This document shows positions 1 through 11,489 of a DNA stretch of 64,000 nt, piece after piece (position 1 is the first letter of the stretch; each line of letters begins with the position of its first letter). The stretch spans positions 1 to 64,000 of the forward strand of contig JAMYHL010000114.1 in NCBI GenBank assembly GCA_025531455.1. Reading direction: 5' to 3'. Source of the DNA: Apiotrichum sp. Y4204. Its lineage: Eukaryota; Basidiomycota; Tremellomycetes; Trichosporonales; Trichosporonaceae. The translations under genes and the position numbers were made by a program. A model generated the notes under the pieces. It was given only the letters and a program-made list of their open reading frames with translations. It was not told the DNA's origin and did not search any database.

Positions 1-952
1 CGACCAATATCGTTGATGGTATCGTGGACGTTAGTCCACTCACGGAACATGTTCTCGTTCTTGGCATCGGCGACCTGACGGAGCGTTGCATTTTTCTTGC
101 ACTTAATGCCAGCCAGCCCACACCACAGGCAGTTCGTGCCTCCGAGGCTCCAGACACAAAGGACACGGTCTTTGATAGTGCGAGGGCACTTATCAAAGTC
201 GACATACGTGCCCTTGGTCGCGAGAGCACGGAGAGCAGCCTGCAGGCGGCCGGCCCACTACTGTCAATAACCTATCGACCAGTATTCGACGGGAATTCGA
301 TCGAATGAAAGACTCACGTTTGCGGCAGTAGTGCCGTGACGCTTGGCGAGGTTCTTGTTGTACATGGCGATCATTTCGCGCGCGAACGCGACGAAATCGG
401 CGGGAATCGGGAGGGGCTTCTTCTCACCGACGTTCGAGGCGTCAAACATGACACCAGCGCCGATGGCGCCGGAAAGGAGAGTGACGGGGCCGAAATCGTC
501 GTCGGGCACGGGGACGGGGTCGGGGAATGGGCTGAACAGATCATCGTCGGACCCCTCGAGACGAGCCTTCTTGGCGGCACGCTCGAGCTTGCGAGCGGCC
601 TTCTCGGCAGCGTTCTCCGCGGCCTTCTCGATGGTCCGGGCCCTCGCCTTCTCCTTCTCCTGCTCGGTGGCCGACTTCTTGGCGTCCTCGGACGCCGCGG
701 GAACGGACTTGGCTCGGGCTCGGCCCTTGCCCTTGTCTTTCTTGGGAACGGCTTCATGTTAGCAACTCGCCTCTAACCCAATTACTCACGAGCATCCTCC
801 TCCTCAACCACGACGACAGTGGCGTCCGTGGACACCGAAGCGGGCGCCTCTTGCGACGCGCCACCAGTCGAAGTCGTCTGCGAGCCCGAAGGCTCAGCGG
901 CGGTGTTGGCGGCAGTGGGAACAGTGGGGGCGGAGTCGGCAGTGGGGAGCAT
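1..952 (-). CDS. Hypothetical protein with Cys cluster, 3' partial
   Basis: I do not recognise this gene. Three exons are readable: 952-790, 751-318 and 257 to the left window edge, so the C-terminus is missing. Exon joins keep one frame; the second intron must end at the AG at 259-258 (minus-strand ...CAGTAG), because the AG three bases earlier would give an in-frame stop. The protein starts with about 55 Ser/Thr/Ala/Pro-rich residues. A long Lys/Glu/Ala-rich helical stretch follows (likely coiled coil, residues about 58-110), then an acidic Pro-rich linker. A globular-looking part contains C-x8-C-x2-C-x6-C (LCVW..., CLWC..., IKC). The Cys spacing suggests metal binding but matches no family I can name. 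The start at 952 follows a pyrimidine-rich leader. Confidence 0.6.
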
Positions 953-1636
953 CACGGCTGTATGACAGTTATCGTGAAGAAATGAGAAGAGTTGGGGAAA
1001 AGGAGGGAGTTGCAGCTCCAGGCTCCTTCTTTTATGCTCGACGAACGATCCTTCTGCCCTCATCATTCTCAACACTCTTTCTCACGACATCGTCCTTCTC
1101 GCCACTCAATCCACACATCTCCGCTATTCTCATCCTCCATCCCGCATCCTCGAGGCCATCGGGCGCAACTTGGCGTGTACTTCGCACGACAGGCGTGGCT
1201 TGGCACACACACGATCGTCACCAACGAGGTGCGCCCGTGCATCGCCTCGCAGTGTGCATCCCCTCGAATACCGCTCGGACGGATATGGTATCAGCAATTG
1301 TGCTCACACGAGGCTCTTGGCGTGTGTGTCGCACCACAGGGCGTCGCTCGCATCATCAAAAATACTTCATCCTGCGTCACATCATCACACACGCCCCCAC
1401 GAACAATGAACGCCTGCTCACCACATTGCAACCGTTCTCTGCGCCCTTCGTGGGAACTCAGGAGTGGCCCCCCGGGGTGATGTAAGATCCGCCACACAGC
1501 ATGCGCCCAAGTGCTACCACGGTATCCAACCGACACGTGGAACCCACGCGGTATCGACGATCATTCGATCCATTCGACGGACATTCGATAGAATACCGCA
1601 ACGGCGGCTCTTACAGGACTACATATACCGGGAGGA
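953..1636. other. Intergenic, promoter side of the left-edge gene
   Basis: This stretch holds the CT-rich leader of the gene to the left (about 953-1150 read on the minus strand) and then sequence with no convincing exon. Near 1565-1595 there are two ATTCGAT words, which also occur around 293-303 and (as ATCGAAT) near 1866. No RNA gene seen. Confidence 0.5.
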
Positions 1637-1645
1637 CTAGTAGAG

Positions 1646-1661
1646 AAAGCCGCAAGGCTTT
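1646..1661. repeat. Perfect hairpin, AAAGCC stem with GCAA/TTGC loop
   Basis: A six-base stem (AAAGCC/GGCTTT) closes a four-base loop. On the minus strand it is preceded by GAATAAAGCC, an AATAAA word. It could be the 3' end or polyadenylation hairpin of a retroelement LTR or 3' UTR. Confidence 0.5.
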
Positions 1662-1906
1662 ATTCTCGTCTCTATCACGATCACGTCCATAGCTACGCCG
1701 TAGTTCTTGCCTAAGTCAATCTTGTTCGCTGTTGTCCACGTTCCGCGAGCACTCAGTGACGACTTCGCCGTTAGACGCGAGTGGGGATCCCTCGGAGCGT
1801 CCACGCCCTTAGGATCCGACACCCCCTCTTGCACGGTTCGATGGGTTTTCGAAAGGACATCGATCGAATCCTGCAACGGCCCTCGACGCAAGTCGCGCGC
1901 CTGACA

Positions 1907-2320
1907 AGAGGGGTGTGGGATACGGGTTCGGCTCGGACCTGCCGTGGTTTCGGGGGGTTTACTTTTGTGGTGTCGGTCCGCCTCGCGAATAACTCTCTGA
2001 AATTCGGGTGTTGAATCCGTGGTCGATGTCATTAAGAGCCTTGCGAGAAGTCTTGGGTGTGGGATTTTTGATGGTTGGTGACGCCTCAGTTCGTCATCGG
2101 TAAACGGAACTACGTCTTCCTCGGGTTCAGCTTTGTTTCGTTGTGTATGTTTTTTGGGAGTGGTCGTTGCTTCCCGGTCGTTGATGGCCCCGTGTATGAT
2201 GTCTGGGGTTCCTTGTTGGATCAGGGCGGTGTTGGGCCCAGCATGTTTTGTTGTCGGCGTGGTCCTGTGTGTGGTTGAGTCCAGGGCTCTGTCATTGGGT
2301 TTGTGGACGTTGATTGTTGG
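1907..2320. repeat. Direct repeat unit 1 (414 bp)
   Basis: It matches 4508-4921 at a constant offset of 2601 bases. I see only two differences (near 2136 and 2188). It covers the tail of the retroelement protein. Confidence 0.95.
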
Positions 2321-3783
2321 TATGCTGGTCCTACTGTCCGCTGCGGGAGTCGATCTAGACCTGTTGGTGGTGGTGGTGTGCTGGTCATTGGATGTTGGTG
2401 TGCTAGTCGGATTGTCTGTTGCGGGGGATGTGTCCGGGCGCTTGGTGGAGATGGTGTATTGGGCATTGTTAGTTGATGCGTTGGGTCGGATGTTTGTTGT
2501 CGAGGCTGTCTCGGGTCGGTTGGTGGTGGTGGTGCGCTGGAGGTTACCAATACTGCTCATGTTGTTGGACTGCTGTTTGTGTGGCTTTGGGTACCCAGCA
2601 CGTTCATCTCTTTGGGTGGGTGGCCTGGGTGGGATGGCGGTCGGCGATTCTTTGTAATTTGTGGCCCGTATCCAGGTAGCCCACACTCTCGCCGTTACAA
2701 GGATGCTAGCTCGGTACATCTGGGCTTCATGGACGGCAAGCAGTGGTGGAGGGGGATTTGGGATGTACCCATGGTAGTATGAGCCCGTTAATATTGAGTT
2801 GTTGGAAAACGTAATGGTGGTATACCGCCGCCAGGTTTCCAGGACCGTTGATGTATTGGGTACAGTATGGCCATCTCTCTGTGAGAGGGCCGGGAGACGC
2901 GCTGTGTGGGTGTTGATGGCTGCGTTTCTTGTGGGTGTGAGCGCAGGGCAGTACAGGAAAATATGTGCGTCATCCGCGTAGCCGTGGCCGCATAGCGGGC
3001 AGTCTGGTTTAGTTTTATGGCGATAGCGGTCACGGGCTGGGGTATTTAGTAGGTTCGTGCGGGTCAGATATTGCACTCTTTGGAGGAATTTCGCGGGAGA
3101 GAACGTGTGGAAGTATCGATCAGTCTGGGTAGGAAGCGTGAGTCTGTCGCCTTTGAGCTTAAGTTGTGTCTTGAGGGGCATTCGTCGTAGGATTAGCACC
3201 GCGGTGGCGTGATGGATCGCGGATTTCCAGGAATCGTTCATGTACCCTTTTGGCCCGATGATTGCTACATTGTTCATGTAGGCGGTAGGTGCCGGTATGA
3301 TTGTGTGGGCTTGGTGACTTTGGGCTGCGGCTTGAGGTTGAGAAACCGAAGTGTAACTGAAATGGTTAAATGGGTTCGACAGATGGGCGCCTTTAGCTAA
3401 AGTATCGGCTTGGCGATTGAGTGTGGACCAATGGTCCGATTGGTTAGTGTGTGCTTTAACATGGGAGAGGGTCACATTCGCTGTGTTTGTCTTTCTCAGC
3501 GCTGTTGATAAGACTTCCATATTCGCGTGGTATTTCTTCAGCCGTGCGGTATTGTCGGTGTTCTGATCAAAAACACCACTTTGGATTTGATTCGCCACTG
3601 TAACTGCTGATATGTAGTCCGTTATGATGGTGTGTGACGGGCTTGTCCTTATACCGGTCGCAAAAACCGCGCCCGCTACTGCCAGCAGTTCGGCGTGGCC
3701 GGCGTGTGAGTCCATATTTGTCAGTTTGAATGTGGTCGATTCTCCCGATGGTCCCACGATGGCTCCCGTAGTGGACGGAGTCT

Positions 3784-4921
3784 AGTGATGCATCTGTCTT
3801 CGCGCTTTCGCGCTCACGTGATCTACGTCGACAGAGTATGTATCTTTATTGGTGTTGGTGTTGGAGAGGTGATGGGTTGGCGGTGTGATGTGTTGGGGGA
3901 TTGATGGACGAGATTACGTGTTTGGGTTGTTGGGTTGTTGTGGTTGTTGTGTGTGTGGTTGTTGAGTTGTTGTGTTGTCGTGTGATCGTCTTCGTTTTGC
4001 TTCTACGTTGGAATCTTCGCTCGTGTCCGCCCGTCGTTTACTGGGAAGGCTGGTGTTGGGTTCTTCTGCCGGGTCCCAGACGTGGTATCGTGATCTTTTG
4101 GGTAGTGGTTTGGGGATCTGTTGTTCGGACCCAGACATTTTGCGTTTACCGGGATTTTGTGGTACGTCGGGAGTGCGTGATGTTTGAGGTTGCTTACTTC
4201 TATGGTTGGTAGGTCTTACATTGAAGATGTTGAATGGCCTGACGCGGCTTGGAGGTTGCGGCCTGTGTGGGGTAACAGGGGCCGTGATGTCCGAGTTGGT
4301 CCCGTGGGGAGCAGATGTTGGTGCATGGTCTCTGTGCCAAGTGGTGCTCTGTTTGTTTACCGGTGTGGATTGGGAGACTCGGGTCCCTCTCTTGTTATCC
4401 GGTAAAGAGCTGTCGAACTGAGCGTGGTGGTGATACGCGTCCTCGAGCACTCTTGTGAATTCCGTTGTGGTTTCCCCGGTTGGTTCGCCGATTAGAGCCA
4501 TAAGGGTAGAGGGGTGTGGGATACGGGTTCGGCTCGGACCTGCCGTGGTTTCGGGGGGTTTACTTTTGTGGTGTCGGTCCGCCTCGCGAATAACTCTCTG
4601 AAATTCGGGTGTTGAATCCGTGGTCGATGTCATTAAGAGCCTTGCGAGAAGTCTTGGGTGTGGGATTTTTGATGGTTGGTGACGCCTCAGTTCGTCATCG
4701 GTAAACGGAACTACGTCTTCCTCGGGTTCAGCTTCGTTTCGTTGTGTATGTTTTTTGGGAGTGGTCGTTGCTTCCCGGTCGTTGATGGTCCCGTGTATGA
4801 TGTCTGGGGTTCCTTGTTGGATCAGGGCGGTGTTGGGCCCAGCATGTTTTGTTGTCGGCGTGGTCCTGTGTGTGGTTGAGTCCAGGGCTCTGTCATTGGG
4901 TTTGTGGACGTTGATTGTTGG
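3784..4921 (-). mobile_element. Second, 5'-truncated fragment of the same retroelement
   Basis: Read on the minus strand, this fragment begins inside the low-complexity tail at 4921 and repeats the other copy nearly base for base to 4508. It then continues where the other copy is broken off. The continuing frame encodes about 195 residues rich in Pro, Thr and Gln with basic clusters (KRSRYH, PSKRRADT, EAKRRRS) that look like nuclear localisation signals, and stops at 3914. The following 130 bases down to 3784 are probably 3' untranslated sequence. Abrupt 5' truncation is usual for LINE insertions. The RNase H fragment begins right after its 3' end, giving a head-to-tail order. Confidence 0.65.
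4508..4921. repeat. Direct repeat unit 2 (414 bp)
   Basis: Partner of 1907-2320. Both ends of the match are sharp: to the left the sequences diverge after AGAGGGGTG, to the right after GATTGTTGG. Confidence 0.95.
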
Positions 4922-5407
4922 AGTCTTGGCAATTTTCGAAACTTCGGGAAAGCTATTACCCTTGAGAAGTAGTCGAGGCTGCCCGGACCCCCAGTCTCGA
5001 GCTATTTGCTGCTGGACTTCGGCTCTGCACAGCGGGATCTCAGAGAGGAGAACACAGTCCATCGCCCGCCCTCCGTTGTCTGCTGCAGGGCGAGCAACCG
5101 CATCCCCCAACACATGAAACGCGACGTAATCGGGCCTGCCCAGGTCCCGATGATCGATAGACTGAGGATGGGATCTCGGCATTGCAGCGTAGGGATACAA
5201 CAAATACATCGGTGAGCAAGCGAGACTGCCGATGGAACGGGAAGAAATTGGCTTTGTGGGTACCTGGGCAGATGGGTAGCAACCACTAGCAAGCCGCAGA
5301 TGGGCACGCAAGGAGGCCAAGCTGACAGTCACAGCCACATGCAAAAGGCACGCTGGAACGCCATTGCTCGGTCTGTTGCTCAGTCCGCGAGGATCATGGC
5401 GCTGCAA
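4922..5407 (-). other. Open stretch flanking the retroelement, origin unknown
   Basis: The minus-strand frame of the retroelement tail stays open upstream to 5407, where an ATG lies. The codons near 4930-5150 look protein-like (for example DLGRPDYVAFHVLGDAV), but I recognise no family. It may be the pre-existing target DNA, perhaps an older gene fragment, into which the truncated copy inserted. I do not call a gene. Confidence 0.3.
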
Positions 5408-8400
5408 GCGGTCCGCTGGTGGTTCCAGCGAACGACGTCAAGACTATAAAGTTGGCTCCCAGATCGATGACAGTAACAATGTGAAGTTGGATCCCTATGG
5501 GTCGGGGAGTTGTAACGGCGGCCGCCGAGGTGGGCGTTGCGGGACCCAGAAGGGAGCGTCTGGCCACGGTACAATGAAACAGCGCGTACCTTTGCCACCT
5601 TGACGACTACCAAACAGGCTCTAGCACAAAGCCTGTATCTCAAACAGGTGCCTTGCATGCTATGTCCACACGGATCCAACCTAAGTGTACGGTTGGTTTT
5701 ACGGCGACGGCCGCGGCGCACACTCTGTGCTTTTCACCAAGACCTCGGGCTTCCCAACGCTGTTAGTTCTCACTGTACAAACCTCAGCCAAAGGCCTGAG
5801 CCTCGGTCCTGAGCATTCCCCCCAATAGTATTTGAGTTCAAATGACGGCCAGCGGAAAGAGGTGGTTTTACGCAAGTTTACGCCATTACGAGGTGGAGCC
5901 GCGTCGTCCCCCTACCGTGCCGCAGCGGAGAGTGGTATGTACATTGATGGGAAGCACGTTATAGCGACGCTTGGTTTTACCCTGATCGGACCAGCAGAGT
6001 TCGCTGTGTGTGGTCTGGACACAGGCTACCCTATGGACGGGTTCATGGCGCTTCTGTTGCGTGAAAGCTTGTGTCAATACCTGACAGAACACGGCCGGGA
6101 ACACTAGACGTTTGAGCTCAAAGGAGCAAGGAAACATCGGACAATGAGGAAACGAACAGATGAGGACAGGGAAAGCGGGAACTGGGAATGCTTCATGGTT
6201 CAACGCTTGCTTCATGAACGCACGCTCACGATGATGGATCCAATGTGTGTGGCGGGAAAGGGAAGTGAGAGTCCTTCTCATCCAGCGCCAGGTCCTGACA
6301 AGCCTGCCGATTTCGGATCAAGATCGGACCCGGTGTCAGACGCAGACAGAGGGAAGGGCCGAAGCGCATGTCAAGATCAGGTGATCGACGATCAAGAGAC
6401 TTTCGAGATCCCAAGTCCCCTGTGACTGGTCGCCACTTCGGTTCTTGGGTCGACGACGATCCGCCACATTCGAGGGTACTACATTCCTTGGTGGGCAGGT
6501 GCCACATTGCGCGGCCTTGGCAGTCAAGATGCATGTCCAGTACCCTCTTGCTATCTCCTTACCTCAACGGAAGGTGATCGAGACGACAAGATGATCGTGC
6601 AAGCTCTGCCTGAGGTCGGGCTTTTGGTGTGTAAGGAGGGCGCAGGCGTGTACCATTCGCCTTGGAAGTACCTGCCCATCTCGCACTAAATTGTCTGAGG
6701 TGATCGGAGAAGCACCACCACCAACAAGCCCGACGGATGTACACCACCAAGAGCAAGCATAATGCACATCTCAGTCAGCGAGGAACCCGACAAAGGAGAA
6801 ACGTCGTGCCGGTCCTGTATGAACCTGTATCACCTGCGGCCCAGGACCGGTCGACCCCACCACTACAATAGGCTAAAATGAAGGAACCGCTCAATCCTGA
6901 AGGAATCCCGCAAACCAACCATTCACGACTGTCTCTCCCAACTGCATAGGGTTGTTGGGTTCAGTGACCTGAGGGGGACCTGGCAGAAGATCAATATGCT
7001 GCTCTACGGTGCGTGACTGCCGTGACGATATCGTGGCTTGGATGGCTTGTGGCGTGCATTGGCCTTGAAGCACCGGGCCTGAAGCGGGAGTGCCAGGCGG
7101 GTTTCGATGACGGAATTGCACACGCGACGCGGGTTGCGGCAAACGGCGGGTGCGGCGGGCTCCATCGGTGTTCTTTTGTTCCGTCAGGAGCGCACCAAGG
7201 AACCCCTCGGAGGAACTGGTGACCCTGAGACCCAACGGTGACTATGTCTGACAAGGACAGTCACCGCCGGTCTCAGATCATTTGGTTGAGGGGTTCTAAG
7301 TCAGTGGCGGTGGCTGCAGAAAACCTATTGGTGGCTGTTGCTAGCCCGATGGCGACGCACACCTGTGAAAGCGATCGATGCGCGACAAGGCCGTAAGGTG
7401 CAGGGGACGGAAAAGAGGGCGATCCGCAACCAGCACTGCGGTGCCGCTGTTGGCCTGTCACCATCACAGCCTCATCTCATATTTTCCAGGTCAGTGTTGA
7501 CCCGAGATCTGCCCAGAGAAGATTTTTTGTGCTGTATCACAGAAAGTGCACCAAGCCGTGCCGTGCATATCTGAGACACTCGGGACGTTTGAGAGGGGTC
7601 CTCCATACCACACTGTACGTGATACAGGAGGCGGGTGAGCTCCCTTTCGTGCTGTGATCGAGCATGACGCTGTCGAGCCGGACGAATCGCGTAATGCGAT
7701 CACACAGCACTGCCTGCTGTCATCAGAGTCTGCTTCCTGACCAGGAAGAGAGGGTCCCTTGACAAAGTTACCGCCTCGTTGTGTCAGGGTTCACTCCACA
7801 CAGGCACTCGAACACACACGAATCAATGAATGTCGGTCAGCTGCAGGGCACTCGTCACAGAAAGGTCCCGTAACTTGGGGCCCGGGGGAACGATTGTAGG
7901 ATTCTGGTAGAGTACCCCAGAGCGATAGGGAGTCGTAGGGCCGCGTAGGGCAGACTGGGACGCGTGGGACGGCCCTCGGTGTGCAACGTTGGTGTCACGT
8001 GTGAGTAAGCCACAGATCGCATCGTAAATGCTGCTGTCCCGAACGGTTTGAGGGTATTATCTCCGAACTGCGCAAGCTGCGTGAGCCTGCGAGTTACCCC
8101 CCATGCTTGCTCTCACTGACAGGTCGACAGGATATCGATTGAATGCAGTCGTGCCGAACCGTGGTCGCAGGTTTAGGACTGCAAAGTAATCATCTGCCAC
8201 CATTGCCACCCAGACCTATGGTCAGGTTCCCGACGTTTATTATTCTTGAGCATGTATTCAACAAACCAGCCCTCTGTTCTCCACTGTGGACTGTGGTCCG
8301 CTGTGGCGTGCAGGAGCCGCTCGTGCAGGCTATCGCTTCGGACAGATTCAAAGTGCAGCCATTGTCCTGAAACGGCAATCGCAACGTGACAAACTCTGCC

Positions 8401-9346
8401 GTTTTCCGTGCCTTCGGAGCGACCATCCGCAGTCAAAGTACAGTTCCGTACTATGCCATGTTGTCCGAGCCTTTGTGGGCGCGGTTCAGCAGCAAGGCCA
8501 AGGCATCGGCGACACAAGGCTTCCAATTCATCGAGACAGAGGTTAGAGGTGGCGCTGGGGCGTGCCTGTCTCGTATACTACTAGTACGTGGAAACCTTGT
8601 GGTGAAATTGTGGCGCCTTTGCTGTAGGTGGTGCGTGTAAGTGGCTGTCATGGCTGCTACAAGCCTGGGCTGCATCAGATATCCTGACAGCTCTACTGTA
8701 ATCTGGATTTCCCCCCCTTGAAAATCACGAGAATCGAGCGTGGTGGGGAAAACTGGGTTCAAGAGCTCCACACGCTCTGGTGCACATGTCATACGCTAAG
8801 CTTCGTGAACAACTGGGAAGACGTTCCTTGGTCGTTGGTTCCCTCGATGGTGATCAAACCTTTTGTGCCATCTTCCGGGATGCGCAGGGAGCGCGCAGCA
8901 CAGGGAGCGTGGCTGCCACACGTGCTACTGCACATGGCAAGCATTGCCAGTTGGGCCAGAGGGTGGGTTCTCCCCCGTAGGCCAGCCGGCCTGGGCCTCA
9001 GGGATTGCAAAGTAAGTCGTTCGCTGTTCAGATCACTGCCATTTCATGATCGTGTCATTAGGGGCGAGGCCACTCAGGGTGGTGACCACCGCGCACACCG
9101 CACCGCGCACCGCATGCTGGTTCACCGATCTGTCGCCACTCGTGAGATCATGCGAGACAGAGTGTACCTTAGTAGATACAATACGAGGATCGCGCAAGGC
9201 GGTACATCCTGCTACAGTACTCCTTGCGCACCCGCACACCCGCTGCGTCTCGACCCGCCTGCGCGCACCCGCGCACCTGCCTGTACCCTGTAGCTCGTCA
9301 GCCTGTCAGGTGCTGCCACTCGCGGTACCTTGCTGGGCCTATTGTC

Positions 9347-9369
9347 TTTTTTTTTTTTTTTTTTTTTTT
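9347..9369. repeat. Poly-T run, 23 bases
   Basis: Uninterrupted T tract followed by a T-rich stretch to about 9428. Read on the minus strand it is a poly-A, as left by retroposition, but no element body can be recognised next to it. Confidence 0.9.
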
Positions 9370-11268
9370 ACGCTAACAGCCCACGAGTGCCACCTTTTTA
9401 TTAGTTTTTCCTTTTATTTTATTTTACTTTGCGACGTGATCGTATGACCCGTTACTACGAGTACGAAGAACGAGCCTGACAAATGGCACATAAGCAAATA
9501 GGCGGCGTCAGTGGTACCGTCCAGCGTGCAATAGGGGCATTCTATCACGCAGTCGGGACGCCGCACCATCGTTGCTAAAATGGAGTAAAATAGAATTTAA
9601 AATCATGGGATGCCACGTTCCGCAGCGCACATTCTATTCGATGTACGATAACCTAGTGCGCTTTTAGTGTGGGCCTGCCGCTCGTACGCGCTGTTTTTCT
9701 GATGGTGGGAGAGTTTGCAGGCCATTTTGCACATAGCTCGTCACCGCAGTAATGTGTGCCCGACCGTGGCTACCAAAATAGGCCTTGGCTGTCACCAATC
9801 GGTTGCTCTGTGCGCTGGAACTCAGGAGGTACGGCTCGCTCGTTGAATTCAGGCGCCATCTTGTGTGGCATCGCAGAACACAACCTCTGGGGCAGGAGGA
9901 ACAAACCGCGGCAGTAGTCGTTCAAGTGCTACGCGTTGCATGGCGCGCGCGCCACCGCCGGAAAAGACCTTAGCCTCAAAAACCTGTGCTGTAATGCGTG
10001 GCGATGTGTGGCGAGCCCAGTCTCGTTGTTAGGTAATGATCCTTGCGTCTGATTCATTTGGCCCTATGGGGGGTAGTGGATTGCATGCTGTGGCTGATGC
10101 TGTACTAGTCACCGCTTGTCCTTGTTGCTTCAGCGATTACGCAGTTGTGCTGCGAACGGGACAAGCAAGGTCTGCGTCTGGAACATGCAAAGCGTGCAGG
10201 GTTGACGCTAGTAGGTTTCTGGCACCAGTCCATTCCAGACGGCGGAAACATCCTGAGCTTATACGTTGATGGCGCCGCGGCAAGCAACGATCTGATCTGA
10301 TGGGGGCCGCGGCAGCCCGCAGTAGCGAGATTTGTGGGACAACGGCAGTTGCACGCAGTGGGAGGCACTGCCAGGAACCAGGAGCTCGGGGCAGGGGTGG
10401 GGTGGCGATTTGTGGGTGTGTCTGGGGCGGTCCCCGGGGGGCACTGCGGGCAGAGAAGAGCAGTGGAAGGCGAGAAGGGCCCTGGGCCGCCACAGGTCGA
10501 AGCTCGACGACAAAAAGTACGAGAGCCAGGGAGGGTTCGGGTATCACCTAAAGGGGAGAGCAGAGCAAGGAGAGAGGTACGAAATCAAATCCAAAACCTC
10601 GACGACGACGCTTACGCACTTCTAGTGGGGGTGCGGGAGCGGCACGCCTCGTCTGGCACCGATCCGATCTAGGCCAAGGGGGTTGGCGAACGTAATCGGC
10701 TCGCTAGATCACTTTTCTCTCTCTGGCCTCTCTAGCCTCACTGGCCTCTCTCCCCTTCTGGCCCCGAGCCTTGCGCAAGACAGAGCACAGCGGTCCATCG
10801 GTTCACAGGCAGTTCCTTGGACCCTGGCGTGTGGCAACCGCTTTCCCTTGGCCGCTCGCCTTCTGCTGTTCCGCCTGTTGGGTCGAGAGTTGCGCCTCTT
10901 GCTCTGTGGCGCTTCCACGAGACACTGCCGTGAGCGTCAAGCCTCTCCCCTCCGCTCCTGCGGCCGCGATGCCGTTCCTCAGCCTTGGCGCCTCTGGGCA
11001 CGACGGCTTTGCACTGGTCGTCGCGTTGCTCTGTGTAGAGGGGAGGATTGCGTTGGAGGTCGCAATCAGTCAAAAGTGGTCCTTGTCTGAACGTCCACCT
11101 GATTCACGCCCCTCAGTTCATAATCTCCATCTCTGACGACTTGTTCACAATCCTTGTCGTCTCCCCTCTACTCACCGACGTCTCTCCTCTCCTTCTCAAA
11201 ACTTCTGGGTTCAACGTCGCCCACAGGTCCTTGTGAATAGTTTCCTTGTTCATTTTTTCGGTTCATTT

Positions 11269-11274
11269 TATATA
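11269..11274 (+). promoter_or_regulatory. Possible TATA box of the kinase gene
   Basis: TATATA about 220 bases upstream of the kinase start, followed by a pyrimidine-rich leader. Suggestive only. Confidence 0.3.
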
Positions 11275-11382
11275 GCATAGATTTCTCTCATCTCGGCAGT
11301 GCCACCCCCCGCCATCGACATAACTTTGGCACCCAACAACATCGAACCCACCGTCCACTTCACTGTTGGAATACACACTCGT

Positions 11383-11384
<2 letters not shown>

Positions 11385-11414
<30 letters not shown>
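11385..11414. repeat. (AC)15 microsatellite
   Basis: Fifteen AC units about 75 bases before the kinase ATG, probably inside its 5' UTR. Confidence 0.95.
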
Positions 11415-11419
<5 letters not shown>

Positions 11420-11489
11420 TACACAACTTACGACTACCACATCCCGCCGCCACGAACGCCCATCCCCTTCATAATCAACGCGTAACATT

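Larger units (their letters stand above)
1637..3757 (-). pseudogene. Non-LTR-type retroelement fragment: RNase H, zinc knuckle and low-complexity tail
   Basis: This is a long open frame without a normal start. Residues about 10-125 resemble the RNase H domain of LINE-type polymerase proteins: an AELLAVAGA helix, a TDYISAV strand and a HVKAH...ADTLAKG end. The leading YTDGS-type strand is missing, so the domain is cut at its 5' side near 3784, where an in-frame stop lies. A C-P-L-C...H...C knuckle (about 3022-2950) matches the zf-RVT motif that follows RNase H in such elements. From about residue 370 the protein is a Thr/Ser/Asn/Pro tail with degenerate repeats. The last part (1906-1637) is unrelated to the second copy at 3784-4921, so the frame runs across a junction. 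No reverse transcriptase domain is present. It is a dead remnant. Confidence 0.8.
5408..11489. other. Gene-poor stretch
   Basis: About 6 kb with only short, mutually overlapping frames on both strands, no recognisable domain, and no set of splice sites that builds one. It contains a 23-T run at 9347-9369 and an AT-richer patch to about 9620. The last 1 kb (about 10.7-11.49 kb) becomes pyrimidine-rich and is probably the promoter and leader of the kinase gene. It may be decayed mobile DNA, but no intact element is visible. Confidence 0.55.

Noticed and set aside
8718..9293. Open frame of 191 codons in the gene-poor block
   Set aside because: No family resemblance, low-quality residue mix, no splice partners; longest frames of this size are expected by chance in GC-rich DNA.
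9347..9428. Retroposed gene copy marked by the poly-T run
   Set aside because: No coding remnant or target-site duplication visible next to the run.
10683..11090. Overlapping frames just upstream of the kinase
   Set aside because: Three frames are open at once and none has protein-like composition; more likely promoter and leader DNA.
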